Assembly: GCF_017826695.1 (NCBI RefSeq)
Contig: NZ_JAFFZW010000003.1
Span: 652,645-716,644 of the forward strand
Direction: 5' to 3'
DNA: 64,000 nucleotides
DNA from: Pseudomonas alliivorans
GTDB lineage: Bacteria; Pseudomonadota; Gammaproteobacteria; Pseudomonadales; Pseudomonadaceae
In this document: piece after piece, positions 31,970 to 40,333 of the stretch
Numbering within the stretch: position 1 is the stretch's first letter
Layout of the letters: each line of letters starts with the position of its first letter
The notes under the pieces: generated by a model
Database searches by the model: none
Told to the model about the DNA's origin: nothing
Seen by the model: only the letters and a program-made list of their open reading frames with translations
Program-made: the position numbers and the translations under genes

Positions 31970-32407
31970 ATGATCGAAGAAGTAGAAGCGGTAATGGTGC
32001 ACTGGGGCGAGCAGCGCAATCGTATTGGCCTGAGTGGCGGGTTGAGCAGTCCGATGGCCGGGATCATGGAATGGGGGGCTTATATTCCCCGCAGCACGCC
32101 GGGCTCGCGATCGCTGATCGGCAATGGCAGCGGCATGGACTATATAAGCAGCGAAGTCGAAGCGGCTGTTGCCGAGATGGCGCGCAGTCCGGCCAGGAGC
32201 CGAGGGCCTGAATTGGCGCAGCTCGCCAATCTGCGTTACGTGGAGTCATTGCCGATGCGCGAGCAGATGCGTTTGTTGGGCATTAATGAAGGCGCCGATC
32301 GAACGTACCGCAACTGGGTCGACAAGCTCCATCAAAGTGTTCTGACTGCGCTTTCTGCGCGTAGCGCCTCCCGAAGCCACAAGAAGGAAGTCGCGCGCAG
32401 AGCCTGA
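31970..32407 (+). CDS. Putative Q-type antitermination protein
   Basis: A 145-residue protein. The N-terminal VEAVMVHWGEQRNR and the C-terminal block MREQMRLLGINEGADRTYRNWVDKLHQSVL resemble lambdoid Q-like antiterminators, with a sigma-like helix-turn-helix near the end. It is the first rightward gene of the tailocin and is followed by a 300-bp leader with a clear terminator, which is the classic place for an antiterminator. Function is inferred; an alternative is an ordinary HTH activator. Confidence 0.6.
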   Translation: MIEEVEAVMVHWGEQRNRIGLSGGLSSPMAGIMEWGAYIPRSTPGSRSLIGNGSGMDYISSEVEAAVAEMARSPARSRGPELAQLANLRYVESLPMREQMRLLGINEGADRTYRNWVDKLHQSVLTALSARSASRSHKKEVARRA

Positions 32408-32711
32408 TTTCGCCTCGGACCACGCGGTGTTTCGCACCGCTCATCCGGGTTGATTGCACAGCTGCGGTCGAACTCGGGTTGAAGTCCGGTCAAACTCGAC
32501 CCACCCCGAAATTGCCCCTTCCCAGCCTTTCCGGAGGGGGGTAAAAAGGTCCCACGATATGCGATTTGCGCCTCGGAACTGCTGCTCAAGGCAGGCCGCG
32601 CAACGGCTGAAACGGGTCATTCGTGACCCGCCTCGAAGCCCGCCCTGGCGGACTACCGTCATGGATTTCCCCGGCCGCCACTGTGCGGCCTTTTTTATGC
32701 GTGGAGCAAAG
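32408..32711 (+). other. Non-coding late-operon leader with hairpins
   Basis: About 300 bp with no convincing gene. It holds a purine-rich GGAGGGGGG tract (from about 32535), a perfect 7-bp hairpin CGGGTCA-TTCG-TGACCCG (32613-32630), and an intrinsic terminator at 32673-32696. The arrangement resembles a Q-dependent leader (qut-like) or the relic of a phage packaging region. No promoter could be picked with confidence. Confidence 0.45.
32673..32696 (+). terminator. Intrinsic terminator in the late-operon leader
   Basis: GGCCGC-CACTGT-GCGGCC followed by TTTTTT. It stands between the antiterminator-like gene and all the structural genes, 15 bp before the next ATG, so read-through must be allowed for the tailocin to be expressed. 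Confidence 0.8.
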
Positions 32712-33101
32712 ATGGACCCAACCGACCTTGGACCAGGCACAGCTACCTGGCTGGGCGGCACTGGCACCATTCTGCTTGGCGGCTTTTTATGGCTGCGCAA
32801 GTTTCTTTCCAGAGACGCCGCCGACCGGGCAATGGATAACGCCGACATCGGCACCGTCCGGCGGCTCAATGAACTGCTCGACTCCGAGCGACAGATTCGC
32901 AAGGAGGCTGAAGCGCGGGCTGATCAGTTCGCCAGGGAGCGCAACGAACTGGCCGCAGCCGTCGGCCGTATGGAGGGCAAGATCGAAGCCCTGACCAGCC
33001 ACATCGTGCAGCTCACCGACAAGGTGACCACCCAAAGCGCCGAGATAGCCCGGCTTCGTTCCCAGCTCGGAGGTGCCAACGATGCACAGATGCGTAATTG
33101 A
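32712..33101 (+). CDS. Small membrane/coiled-coil protein (DUF2730- or holin-like)
   Basis: A 129-residue protein with one N-terminal membrane segment (ATWLGGTGTILLGGFLWL, about 12-29) and a long charged coiled coil (about 45-125). The layout resembles Mu gp25 (DUF2730). Pseudomonas tailocin annotations often call the protein in this position a holin. The start is the ATG of MDPTDLG. It overlaps the next gene by 20 bases. I cannot decide between holin and structural accessory. Confidence 0.55.
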   Translation: MDPTDLGPGTATWLGGTGTILLGGFLWLRKFLSRDAADRAMDNADIGTVRRLNELLDSERQIRKEAEARADQFARERNELAAAVGRMEGKIEALTSHIVQLTDKVTTQSAEIARLRSQLGGANDAQMRN

Positions 33102-33420
33102 TTTCATCGCTCGGCGCGCCTGGCGCCAGATCGAGGTCTGGGTGATCGCCGCGTTGATGATCGCGGGCTGCCTGATGCTCGGGTTTCAGGCCGGGCAATG
33201 GTCCGCCAACGCCGAACACACCCAGCAACTGACCGAGGTCCGCAAAGCCTATGACGCGGCGCTGGGCAGGCGCGATCTTCGTCTGGACCGGCTGGCCGAG
33301 AGCACAACCGAGGCCGTCGGCAAGGTTGAAAGCGCCGCCACGGTCGCCAGTGAGGCGGCGCACACGGCCAGTCGCGCTGCCGACAAGGCCAACAAGGTGC
33401 TGGACAAGGCGACCCAGTAG
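33082..33420 (+). CDS. Small single-pass membrane protein, function unknown
   Basis: A 112-residue protein with one membrane segment (VWVIAALMIAGCLMLGF, about 19-35) and an Ala-rich helical tail (ESAATVASEAAHTASRAADKANK). It overlaps the previous gene and precedes the tail cluster. It may be a holin partner or a Mu gp24-type accessory; no family recognised with confidence. Confidence 0.5.
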   Translation: MHRCVIDFIARRAWRQIEVWVIAALMIAGCLMLGFQAGQWSANAEHTQQLTEVRKAYDAALGRRDLRLDRLAESTTEAVGKVESAATVASEAAHTASRAADKANKVLDKATQ

Positions 33421-33506
33421 CTCAAGGCGTTCACCCCTGTACACCTTCCAGACTGGCAGCCATTGCTGGCGTGCCGGATCGACATTTCTTACACGCGGAT
33501 TCACTC

Positions 33507-34097
33507 ATGAAGATAACCCCGATTGTTGCCCATCTGCAGGCGACCTGTCCGACCTTTGCCGGGCGAATCAGCGCCGGGATCGACTGGGCGGCGGTTGCCC
33601 TCGGCGATCAGCTCGCGCATCCCTCGGCTTATGTGATTGCCACTGGTGATCTGGCCACGCCCAACGATTTGCAGAACGTCGTTCGCCAGACCGTCACTGA
33701 CCGGCTCGACGTGGTCGTGGTGCTTGATGGCGGTGACAAGCGCGGACAGGAAGCCAGTGAGCAATTGCATGGGATTCGCGCCGAACTATGGCGTGCGCTG
33801 GTGGGCTGGAGTCCGGAGCGCGAGTACGAACCGATGCAGTACCAGGGCGGTGCGCTGGTGCAGATCAGCGGTGACCGCGTGACCTATCGCTTCGGCTTTG
33901 CCGCGCAGTTTCAGCTGGGTCGCAACCTCGAAAGCCAGCCCGCAGAAACCTGGCATGAGGCGTATCTGGACGGTTTGCCGGGTTTTACCGGTGCCACGTT
34001 CGAGATGGACAGCATCGACCCGGCGGACCCCAACCTGAAACACCCAGGCCCGGATGGGCGTATCGAAGTGAAATTCTCAGGAGATGTAAAACCATGA
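33507..34097 (+). CDS. Tail terminator-like protein (Mu gp37 position)
   Basis: A 196-residue protein starting MKITPIVAHLQATCP, with an N-terminal domain (FAGRISAGIDW; VVVVLDGGD) typical of tail-terminator-like proteins of Mu-type contractile tails (gp37/DUF1834 position). In a tailocin this protein would cap the tube and sheath at the end where a head would attach. The call rests on its place before DUF2635 and sheath and on general fold resemblance. It overlaps the next gene by four bases. Confidence 0.65.
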   Translation: MKITPIVAHLQATCPTFAGRISAGIDWAAVALGDQLAHPSAYVIATGDLATPNDLQNVVRQTVTDRLDVVVVLDGGDKRGQEASEQLHGIRAELWRALVGWSPEREYEPMQYQGGALVQISGDRVTYRFGFAAQFQLGRNLESQPAETWHEAYLDGLPGFTGATFEMDSIDPADPNLKHPGPDGRIEVKFSGDVKP

Positions 34098-34279
34098 CCC
34101 AACGCATCACCGTTCTACCGGCCGAAGGCCGCACCGTACCCGACCCGGAAGCAGGCGATCTGTTGCCTGCCGAAGGGCGCACAGTGACGTTCAACGCCTG
34201 GTGGCAACGCCGTCACAACGACGGCGATATCACCTTTCAAACCGAGCAATCCCCCACTCAATCCGCCGAAACGGCTTAA
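34094..34279 (+). CDS. DUF2635 family protein (Mu gp38-like)
   Basis: A 61-residue protein with two copies of a LPAEGRTV string and FNAWWQRRHNDGDITF, which matches the DUF2635 pattern (PAeGR.V.dPetg..lp..G..V....YW.RR..DGDV). Present just before the sheath gene in Mu-like tails; molecular role unknown. Confidence 0.8.
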   Translation: MTQRITVLPAEGRTVPDPEAGDLLPAEGRTVTFNAWWQRRHNDGDITFQTEQSPTQSAETA

Positions 34280-34297
34280 CCAAGAGGAAGCCAAACA

Positions 34298-35794
34298 ATG
34301 GCTATCAGCTTTAACAACATTCCATCCGATGTCCGAGTGCCGCTGTTCTATGCGGAGATGGACAACTCGGCCGCCAACAGCGCGTCGGCCGGCATGCGCC
34401 GTCTGATCGTTGCTCAAGTCAACGACGATGTCACCGGCCCGGAAATCGGTTCGCTGGTGCTGGTGCCGAGCGTGGCGCTGGCGAAGAACCTCGGCGGGCA
34501 GGGCTCCATGCTCGCCGCCATGTACGAAACCTGGCGCAAGGCCGACCCGACCGGTGAAGTCTGGTGCCTGCCGCTGCTCAACACCGAAGGTGCCAAAGCC
34601 GGTGCGACCGTCACTGTAGCGGGTGCTGCGACCGAAACCGGTCTGCTGAACCTGTACGTCGGTGGCGTGCGTGTGCAGGCCACGGTGGTCAACGGCGCAA
34701 CGTCGGCTCAGGCTGCCAATGCCCTGTCGGTGAAGATCAATGCCACGCCTGATCTGCCAGTCCGTTCGGTTGTAGACGCGGGCGTGCTGACCCTTTCGTG
34801 CAAATGGAGCGGCGTGAGCGGCAACGACATCCGTCTGGAATTCAACCGCCTGGGCAAGACCAATGGCGAAGCGATTCCGGCAGGTCTGACCGCTGAAGTC
34901 ACTGCCATGACCGGCGGCGTCGGCACTCCTGATCAGGTTCAGGCCCTGGCGGCACTGGGCGATGAGCCTTTCGAGTTCCTGTGCCTGCCGTGGACCGACA
35001 CCACTACGCTGGATGCGTGGAAAGCGGCGATGGATGACAGTACCGGTCGCTGGAGCTGGGCGCGCCAACTGTACGGTCATGTCTACAGCGCCAAGCGTGG
35101 CACAGTCGGTACGCTGGTCGCGGCGGGTCAACTGCGCAACGATCAGCACATCACCATTCAGGCCGTCGAGATGGCAGCGCCGCAACCGGTCTGGCTGCAA
35201 GCGGCTGCCTTGGCTGCACGCACCGCGGTGTTCATTTCCGCCGATGCCAGCCGTCCGACCCAGAGCGGCACCATGCCCGGCCTGGATCCGGCACCGGCCA
35301 GCCAGCGTTTCACTCTGACCGAGCGTGAGTCGCTGCTGCGTTACGGCATTGCCACGGCGTACTACGAAGGCGGTTATGTGCGCATTCAGCGTTCGATCAC
35401 CACGTACCAGAAGAACGCCTATGGTCAGGCCGACAACTCTTACCTGGACAGCGAAACCATGCACCAGTCGGCGTTCATCATTCGCCGCCTGCAGGGTGTG
35501 ATCACCAGCAAGTACGGCCGCCACAAGCTGGCCAGCGATGGCACGCGTTTCGGCGCCGGTCAGCCGATCATCACGCCGAGCACCATTCGCGGCGAGCTGA
35601 TCGCGCAGTACGCCCGTCTTGAGGAAGAAGGCCATGTGGAGAACGCTGAAGTGTTCGCCCAGCACCTGATCGTCGAGCGCGACAGCAACGATCCGAGTCG
35701 CGTGAACGTGATGTTCCCGCCGGATTACATCAACGGCCTGCGCGTGTTCGCGCTGCTCAACCAGTTCCGCCTGCAGTACGACGAAGCGGCTTAA
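34298..35794 (+). CDS. Contractile tail sheath protein (Mu gpL-like)
   Basis: A 498-residue sheath protein. It begins MAISFNNIPSDVRVPLFYAEMDNS, the typical sheath N-terminus, and the C-terminal part has YPGF-like handle elements ending VFALLNQFRLQYDEAA. Many copies form the outer contractile cylinder; contraction drives the tube through the target cell envelope. It is the most abundant tailocin protein with the tube. A terminator-shaped hairpin lies between it and the tube gene. Confidence 0.92.
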   Translation: MAISFNNIPSDVRVPLFYAEMDNSAANSASAGMRRLIVAQVNDDVTGPEIGSLVLVPSVALAKNLGGQGSMLAAMYETWRKADPTGEVWCLPLLNTEGAKAGATVTVAGAATETGLLNLYVGGVRVQATVVNGATSAQAANALSVKINATPDLPVRSVVDAGVLTLSCKWSGVSGNDIRLEFNRLGKTNGEAIPAGLTAEVTAMTGGVGTPDQVQALAALGDEPFEFLCLPWTDTTTLDAWKAAMDDSTGRWSWARQLYGHVYSAKRGTVGTLVAAGQLRNDQHITIQAVEMAAPQPVWLQAAALAARTAVFISADASRPTQSGTMPGLDPAPASQRFTLTERESLLRYGIATAYYEGGYVRIQRSITTYQKNAYGQADNSYLDSETMHQSAFIIRRLQGVITSKYGRHKLASDGTRFGAGQPIITPSTIRGELIAQYARLEEEGHVENAEVFAQHLIVERDSNDPSRVNVMFPPDYINGLRVFALLNQFRLQYDEAA

Positions 35795-35817
35795 CTTTTC
35801 CCACCAACATCACTTTC

Positions 35818-35841
35818 AAACCCGCCTCGTGCGGGTTTTTT
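35818..35841 (+). terminator. Intrinsic terminator between sheath and tube genes
   Basis: CCCGC-CTCGT-GCGGG followed by six T residues. It lies in the middle of the structural operon, so it either sets stoichiometry or is overcome by antitermination. Confidence 0.75.
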
Positions 35842-35861
35842 CATTCTGGAGATAAAAGAAC

Positions 35862-36209
35862 ATGGCTCAGAAAGTTGCGGGTACCTGCTACATCAAAGTG
35901 GATGGCACCCAATTGACCATTACCGGTGGCGGTGAAGCCCCGTTGATGAATGTGAAGCGCGATACAGTGGTTCCGGGTTACTACAAGGAAACCGACAAGG
36001 CTGCCTGGCTGAAACTCACCGCAGTGCATACGCCGGATCTGCCGCTCAAGTTGCTCACCTCCGGTGTGGATATGACCATCACCTGCGAGTTCAACAACGG
36101 CAAGACCTACGTCCTGTCCGGGGCCTATCTGGTCGACGAGCCGATCAGCAAGGCCGACGACGGCACCATCGAACTGAAGTTCGATGGCAGCCAGGGGAGC
36201 TGGCAATGA
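35862..36209 (+). CDS. Tail tube protein (Mu gpM-like)
   Basis: A 115-residue tube protein: AGTCYIKVDGTQLTITGGGEAPLM at the start and the DDGTIELKFDGSQG ending fit the Mu gp40 tail-tube family. It stacks inside the sheath to form the rigid conduit. It overlaps the chaperone gene by four bases. Confidence 0.92.
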   Translation: MAQKVAGTCYIKVDGTQLTITGGGEAPLMNVKRDTVVPGYYKETDKAAWLKLTAVHTPDLPLKLLTSGVDMTITCEFNNGKTYVLSGAYLVDEPISKADDGTIELKFDGSQGSWQ

Positions 36210-36502
36210 GTGAAATCATCGAGCTGGCGAGCCCTATCGAGGCTCATGGCGAAACCGTCTCGCAACTGACGTTTCGCCGTCCCACCGCACAGGAAGCGCG
36301 GGCCATCAAGGCCCTGCCTTACCGGATCGACAAGAACGAGGATGTGTCCCTCGATCTGGACGTGGCGGCGAAGTACATCGCCGTCTGCGCCGGCATCCCG
36401 CCGTCGTCCGTCAACCAGATGGACCTGTGCGACATCAACACGTTGAGCTGGAAGGTCGCGAGTTTTTTCATGGCAGCGGCATCAGCGACCTTGAAGGCCT
36501 GA
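36206..36502 (+). CDS. Tail assembly chaperone, short form (Mu gp41/G-like)
   Basis: A 98-residue protein starting MSEIIELASPIEAHGE, of the Mu gp41 type. It coats the tape measure during tail assembly. Near the 3' end the zero frame reads AGT TTT TTC, a T-TTT-TTC slippery heptamer at 36463-36469, from which a -1 shift gives the long form. Confidence 0.88.
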   Translation: MSEIIELASPIEAHGETVSQLTFRRPTAQEARAIKALPYRIDKNEDVSLDLDVAAKYIAVCAGIPPSSVNQMDLCDINTLSWKVASFFMAAASATLKA

Positions 36503-36633
36503 TAGCCGTCGTTTACGACCTCGCGTACTTCTGGAAGACCGACCCCGAACTGATGATGTCCAGGGAGCTGGACGTCATCACCGAGTCGATCTTGCAGGCG
36601 CAACGCATCAACCGGATCCTGCAGGGGGAGTGA
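36206..36633 (+). CDS. Tail assembly chaperone, -1 frameshift long form (GT-like)
   Basis: A -1 slip at 36463-36469 joins the first ~88 residues of the short form to an overlapping frame reading HGSGISDLEGLIAVVYDLAYFW and ending RILQGE, giving about 142 residues. Stop codon and tape-measure ATG overlap (TGATG at 36631-36635). Paired short and long chaperones made by frameshift just before the tape measure are a conserved property of long-tailed phages, so position, frame direction and heptamer all agree. Confidence 0.85.
36463..36469 (+). other. Programmed -1 frameshift heptamer
   Basis: T TTT TTC in the zero frame of the chaperone gene, a canonical X XXY YYZ site. The -1 frame is open from upstream of the site to 36633. 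Confidence 0.85.
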
Positions 36634-38915
36634 TGGCAAACACTATAAAAACGCTGATCACCGGCGTCGATCAACTGTCTCCAACGCTCGCGACGGTCAA
36701 CAAGAACGTCAAAGGATTTCAGCAAGGGCTTGAGGATTCCGGCCTGGGAGAAGTCCCGCTCAAAGACATGATCAGCGAAAACGACCTGGCGCAGCCGCTG
36801 ATCGATGCGGTCAAGGCTGCGATGGGTTTCGAGACAAGCATGGCCGGTGTGAAACGGTCGGTGACGTTTGAAACCCCGCAGCAATTCCAGGCGATGAGCC
36901 GTGACATTCTTGACTTGAGTGAACGGCTTCCGGAAAGCGCTACTGGTCTTGCGGCGATTGTCAGTGAAGGCGCCAAGGCCAGTGTGCCGCGTGCCGAGCT
37001 GACCGGGTTTGCCACCGATGCCGTGAAAATGGGCATCGCGTTCGATCAGACCGCAGCTCAGTCTGGCGAAATGATGGGCAAGTGGCGCTCTTCGTTCGAG
37101 ATGACGCAGCCGCAGGTTGCTGCACTGTCCGAGAAGATCAACGTGCTGGGTGGCAACAATCTGGAGAAGCAGATTGCGACCATGGTCACCGCGATGGGCC
37201 CGCTCGGGCCCGTGGCGGGTCGGGCGTCGGGCGAGATCGCCGCGATGGGCGCCACGCTGGCCGGGGTGGATGTACCGACCGATGTGGCTGCCAAGGGCAT
37301 CAAGAGTTTCATGCAGTCGATTACCGAGGGCGGCGCAGCCAAGGCCGGGGCTTTCGAGGCCCTGCAACTGGACATCACCCAACTGACCCAAGGCATGCAG
37401 CAGGACCCGTCCGGGACCATCGAGAAGGTATTGAAGGCCATCTCGACGGTCGATCCGGGCACCCAGTCGGCGGTTATCACGCAACTGTTTGGCGAAGAAT
37501 CGCTGGGTGCCATCAAGCCCCTGCTGAAAAATCTGGATGTGCTGCGCTCCAACCTGGCGAAAGTCGGGGAAGGCGTGCAGTCGGCAGGCACCATCGAGCA
37601 GGAGTTTCAGGCCAACTCGCAGACCACTGCCGTTGCCTTGAAAGAGATGGAGAATCGGGTTGATCGCCTGAGCATCAATATCGGCAGCATGTTTCTGCCT
37701 GCGATGAACGAAGCAATGGCCGTGATCGGGCCAATGATTTCTCAGGTCGCAGCACTGGCCGCCGAACACCCAGGCGTCATCAAAGGTGTGGTGGGCGCTG
37801 CGATCGCCTTTGGCGTGCTGCAAGTGGCCGTCATCGCGGCGACCAATGCCAGCCGGGTGCTGAGCTCGGTTCTCGGTATGTCTCCGGTGGGCATGGTCGT
37901 GCGGGCGCTGGCGCTGGCCGCCGGTCTGCTGATCGCCAACTGGTCGACCGTCGCCCCGTATTTCCAGGCGGTATGGTCCGCCATCCGTGAGCCGGTCATG
38001 GCGCTGTGGGAAGCGTTAAAGACCGTCTTCGGCTGGAGGGCAATTGAACTGGTCGTCTCGAACTGGCAACCATTATCGGCGTTTTTTGTTGGGCTATGGG
38101 ACGGCATCAAGACGCTGGCTGCGTCGGCGTTCGACGTGATGAAAACGTTGTTCAACTGGTCGCCGATCGGCTTGATCATCTCGAACTGGCAGCCGTTGTC
38201 CGCGTTCTTCAGCGCGCTTTGGGGCGTTATACAGGCCTTGGCTTCACCGGTGATTGGTTATTTTCAATCGCTGTTCGACTGGTCGCCAATGGACATGATT
38301 TCGTCTGCCTGGCAGCCCGTGAGTGGTTTCTTCACGGGTATCTGGGAGGGCATCAAAGCCGAGACCGCGCCTCTCATGGAAACGCTGAAAGGGCTGTTCA
38401 ATTGGTCGCCGATGGACTCGATCAGCGAGAAGTGGGCGCCGATCAAAACCTTCTTCTCGGGTCTGTTCACGGACATCAAGCCGTTTATAGACCCGATCCT
38501 GAACGGGTTCGGTATTGGCTCCGATGACAAGTCTCTGCTGCAAAAGGCCACTCAAAAGCTCAACGAGTTCGCTGAAGAGCGGCGTGTGGATAACGCCGGT
38601 CCCGGTGGTGGCAAAGGGGCTTTTCTGACGGCGGACGCTGTGCAGGTCAGCCAGTTGAAACAGCAGCAGATCAATCAGGCGATGGGCATTCCGGCAACCG
38701 GCCAGTTGCTGAGCGCGCCTAACCTGCCTGCCCCCGGCAGCCTGTTGCTGCAACAGGGCGCAGGCACGGGTTCACGGCTTGAAGGCGAGCTCAATATTCG
38801 CTTTGAAAACGCACCGCCGGGCATGCGCACCGAACAGATGCAGACCAATCAACCAGGTTTGACGATATCGCCAAGCGTGGGTTATCGAACCCTCGGCGCA
38901 GGAGCCGCATCATGA
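36633..38915 (+). CDS. Tail tape measure protein (Mu gp42-like)
   Basis: A 760-residue tape measure that sets tail length. The N-terminal two thirds are a phage TP901-type minor tail domain rich in helices; there is a hydrophobic central region. From about residue 445 to 625 there are four to five tandem repeats of roughly 39 residues built around (F/L)FNWSPxxxIxxxWQPLSxFFxxLWxxI. The repeats should encode a quantised length element. The ATG follows GGGGGAG. It overlaps the next gene by four bases. Confidence 0.9.
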   Translation: MANTIKTLITGVDQLSPTLATVNKNVKGFQQGLEDSGLGEVPLKDMISENDLAQPLIDAVKAAMGFETSMAGVKRSVTFETPQQFQAMSRDILDLSERLPESATGLAAIVSEGAKASVPRAELTGFATDAVKMGIAFDQTAAQSGEMMGKWRSSFEMTQPQVAALSEKINVLGGNNLEKQIATMVTAMGPLGPVAGRASGEIAAMGATLAGVDVPTDVAAKGIKSFMQSITEGGAAKAGAFEALQLDITQLTQGMQQDPSGTIEKVLKAISTVDPGTQSAVITQLFGEESLGAIKPLLKNLDVLRSNLAKVGEGVQSAGTIEQEFQANSQTTAVALKEMENRVDRLSINIGSMFLPAMNEAMAVIGPMISQVAALAAEHPGVIKGVVGAAIAFGVLQVAVIAATNASRVLSSVLGMSPVGMVVRALALAAGLLIANWSTVAPYFQAVWSAIREPVMALWEALKTVFGWRAIELVVSNWQPLSAFFVGLWDGIKTLAASAFDVMKTLFNWSPIGLIISNWQPLSAFFSALWGVIQALASPVIGYFQSLFDWSPMDMISSAWQPVSGFFTGIWEGIKAETAPLMETLKGLFNWSPMDSISEKWAPIKTFFSGLFTDIKPFIDPILNGFGIGSDDKSLLQKATQKLNEFAEERRVDNAGPGGGKGAFLTADAVQVSQLKQQQINQAMGIPATGQLLSAPNLPAPGSLLLQQGAGTGSRLEGELNIRFENAPPGMRTEQMQTNQPGLTISPSVGYRTLGAGAAS

Positions 38916-40330
38916 GTACATGGCGTGACAGCCTGCTGCCCGCGTCTTTTCGGGGCGTCGGCTTTTTCATCAGCAGTACGGTCGTTCCGATAGGACGCAA
39001 AGGACAACTGCATGAGTTTCCGCAGCGTGACGAGCCTTACTTCGAATCGCTGGGCAAGCAATCGCAAGTCCATACGGTAACCGCGTTCATTGTCGGACCG
39101 GACTGCTTTGAACAAAGGGACAAGCTGCTTCAGGCGCTTGAAACGCCGGGCGCCGGTGAGTTGGTGCATCCGTGGTTGGGGCGGATGCAGGTGCAGGTCG
39201 GCGATTGCGACATGACGCACAGCCTGGCCGAAGGCGGCATCGTGCATCTGAACCTGAAGTTCTACCCGGATCAGCCGCTGAAGTTTCCGACGTCGACGCT
39301 CAACACCGGACGCCAGCTCGTGCAGGCGTCGGAGGGACTGCTGGATTCGGCGCTCAGGCGCTACCGTGCCGTCATGGCGACGGTGGATGCGGTGCGTATC
39401 AACATTCAGGCGCTGCGCAGCACATTGTCTGGCGTCTTTGCCACGATTCAGCGGCAGTTCGCCTCGTTCATGGCGATTTATTCGGATGCCACCGCACTGG
39501 TGTATTCGCTGGTCAATGCGCCTTACACGTTGAGCACGATGTTCTCCACGTTCTTTGCCAGCTTCCAGGGCGACAGTCGTCGGAGCAGCAGAGAGAGCAG
39601 CGGCAACAACGTCGGCGCTGGCGGCGCTGCATCTGGTGGTGGCAGTACGGGCAGCGGGTCCGGCAGCTCCGGAGGCAGCAATGCAGGTGGCAGTTCCGGC
39701 GGCATTTACGGTAGTGCGGGCAGCGTCGCCTCGGGCTCTCGAAATGCCTCGGGTGTCGAGTCGGTGCCGTATCGCTCGATCATCTCCGACGCGACCCAGC
39801 AGGCGCAGGCGGTCTCCAGCATCAACCAGATCAATCAGGGTGGAGGTCTCGATACCGGCGTGACGGCTCAGGCCACGGCGGACCTGGTGCAGGACGCGTT
39901 GCTCGTCAAAGTGGCGAGGGTTGTGGCCAGCATGCCGGTGGCGGTCAGCACGAAACCGATTCTGGTCGTTCCTTCGCTGGATCAGCAACGAGTGCAACCC
40001 TTGCAACGTGCCGATGTGCCGGTGGCCGACGACGTGATCGAACTGCGCGACACGCTCAGCGCGGCAATCTGGGACGCGGCCCTGAAAGCCGATCCGGAGC
40101 ATTACCTGGCGCTCAATACGCTGCGTCATGCACTGATCAGTCACCTCAACGCGGTGGCGGCTTCCGGTGTGCGCCTGCAGGACATGAAGGTTTCCGAACC
40201 CTTGCCTGCGCTGGTGCTGGCTTACCGTCGTTTTGGTGACGCAAGCCGCTCGCACGAAGTGGTTCAGCGCAACCGTATCCCGCATCCAGGTTTCGTGTCG
40301 CCCGGCACGCTCAAGATCGCTCAGGAGTAA
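38912..40330 (+). CDS. DNA circularisation N-terminal-domain protein (Mu gpN-like baseplate)
   Basis: A 472-residue Mu gp43-like protein, starting MSTWRDSLLPASFRGVGFF, which is the DNA_circ_N family signature; in Mu-type tails it belongs to the baseplate/hub. Around residues 220-270 there is a Gly/Ser-rich linker (GGAASGGGSTGSGSGSSGG) that separates the conserved N-terminal half from the C-terminal part. Four bases after its stop the hub gene begins. Confidence 0.85.
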   Translation: MSTWRDSLLPASFRGVGFFISSTVVPIGRKGQLHEFPQRDEPYFESLGKQSQVHTVTAFIVGPDCFEQRDKLLQALETPGAGELVHPWLGRMQVQVGDCDMTHSLAEGGIVHLNLKFYPDQPLKFPTSTLNTGRQLVQASEGLLDSALRRYRAVMATVDAVRINIQALRSTLSGVFATIQRQFASFMAIYSDATALVYSLVNAPYTLSTMFSTFFASFQGDSRRSSRESSGNNVGAGGAASGGGSTGSGSGSSGGSNAGGSSGGIYGSAGSVASGSRNASGVESVPYRSIISDATQQAQAVSSINQINQGGGLDTGVTAQATADLVQDALLVKVARVVASMPVAVSTKPILVVPSLDQQRVQPLQRADVPVADDVIELRDTLSAAIWDAALKADPEHYLALNTLRHALISHLNAVAASGVRLQDMKVSEPLPALVLAYRRFGDASRSHEVVQRNRIPHPGFVSPGTLKIAQE

Positions 40331-40333
40331 CCC

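Noticed and set aside
32454..32711. Upstream extension of the membrane/coiled-coil gene at 32712
   Set aside because: The extension runs through the leader hairpins and terminator and has no ribosome site; the ATG at 32712 gives a normal membrane protein.
36427..36633. Independent small gene starting at 36427
   Set aside because: Better explained as the -1 frame of the chaperone long form; no ribosome site of its own.
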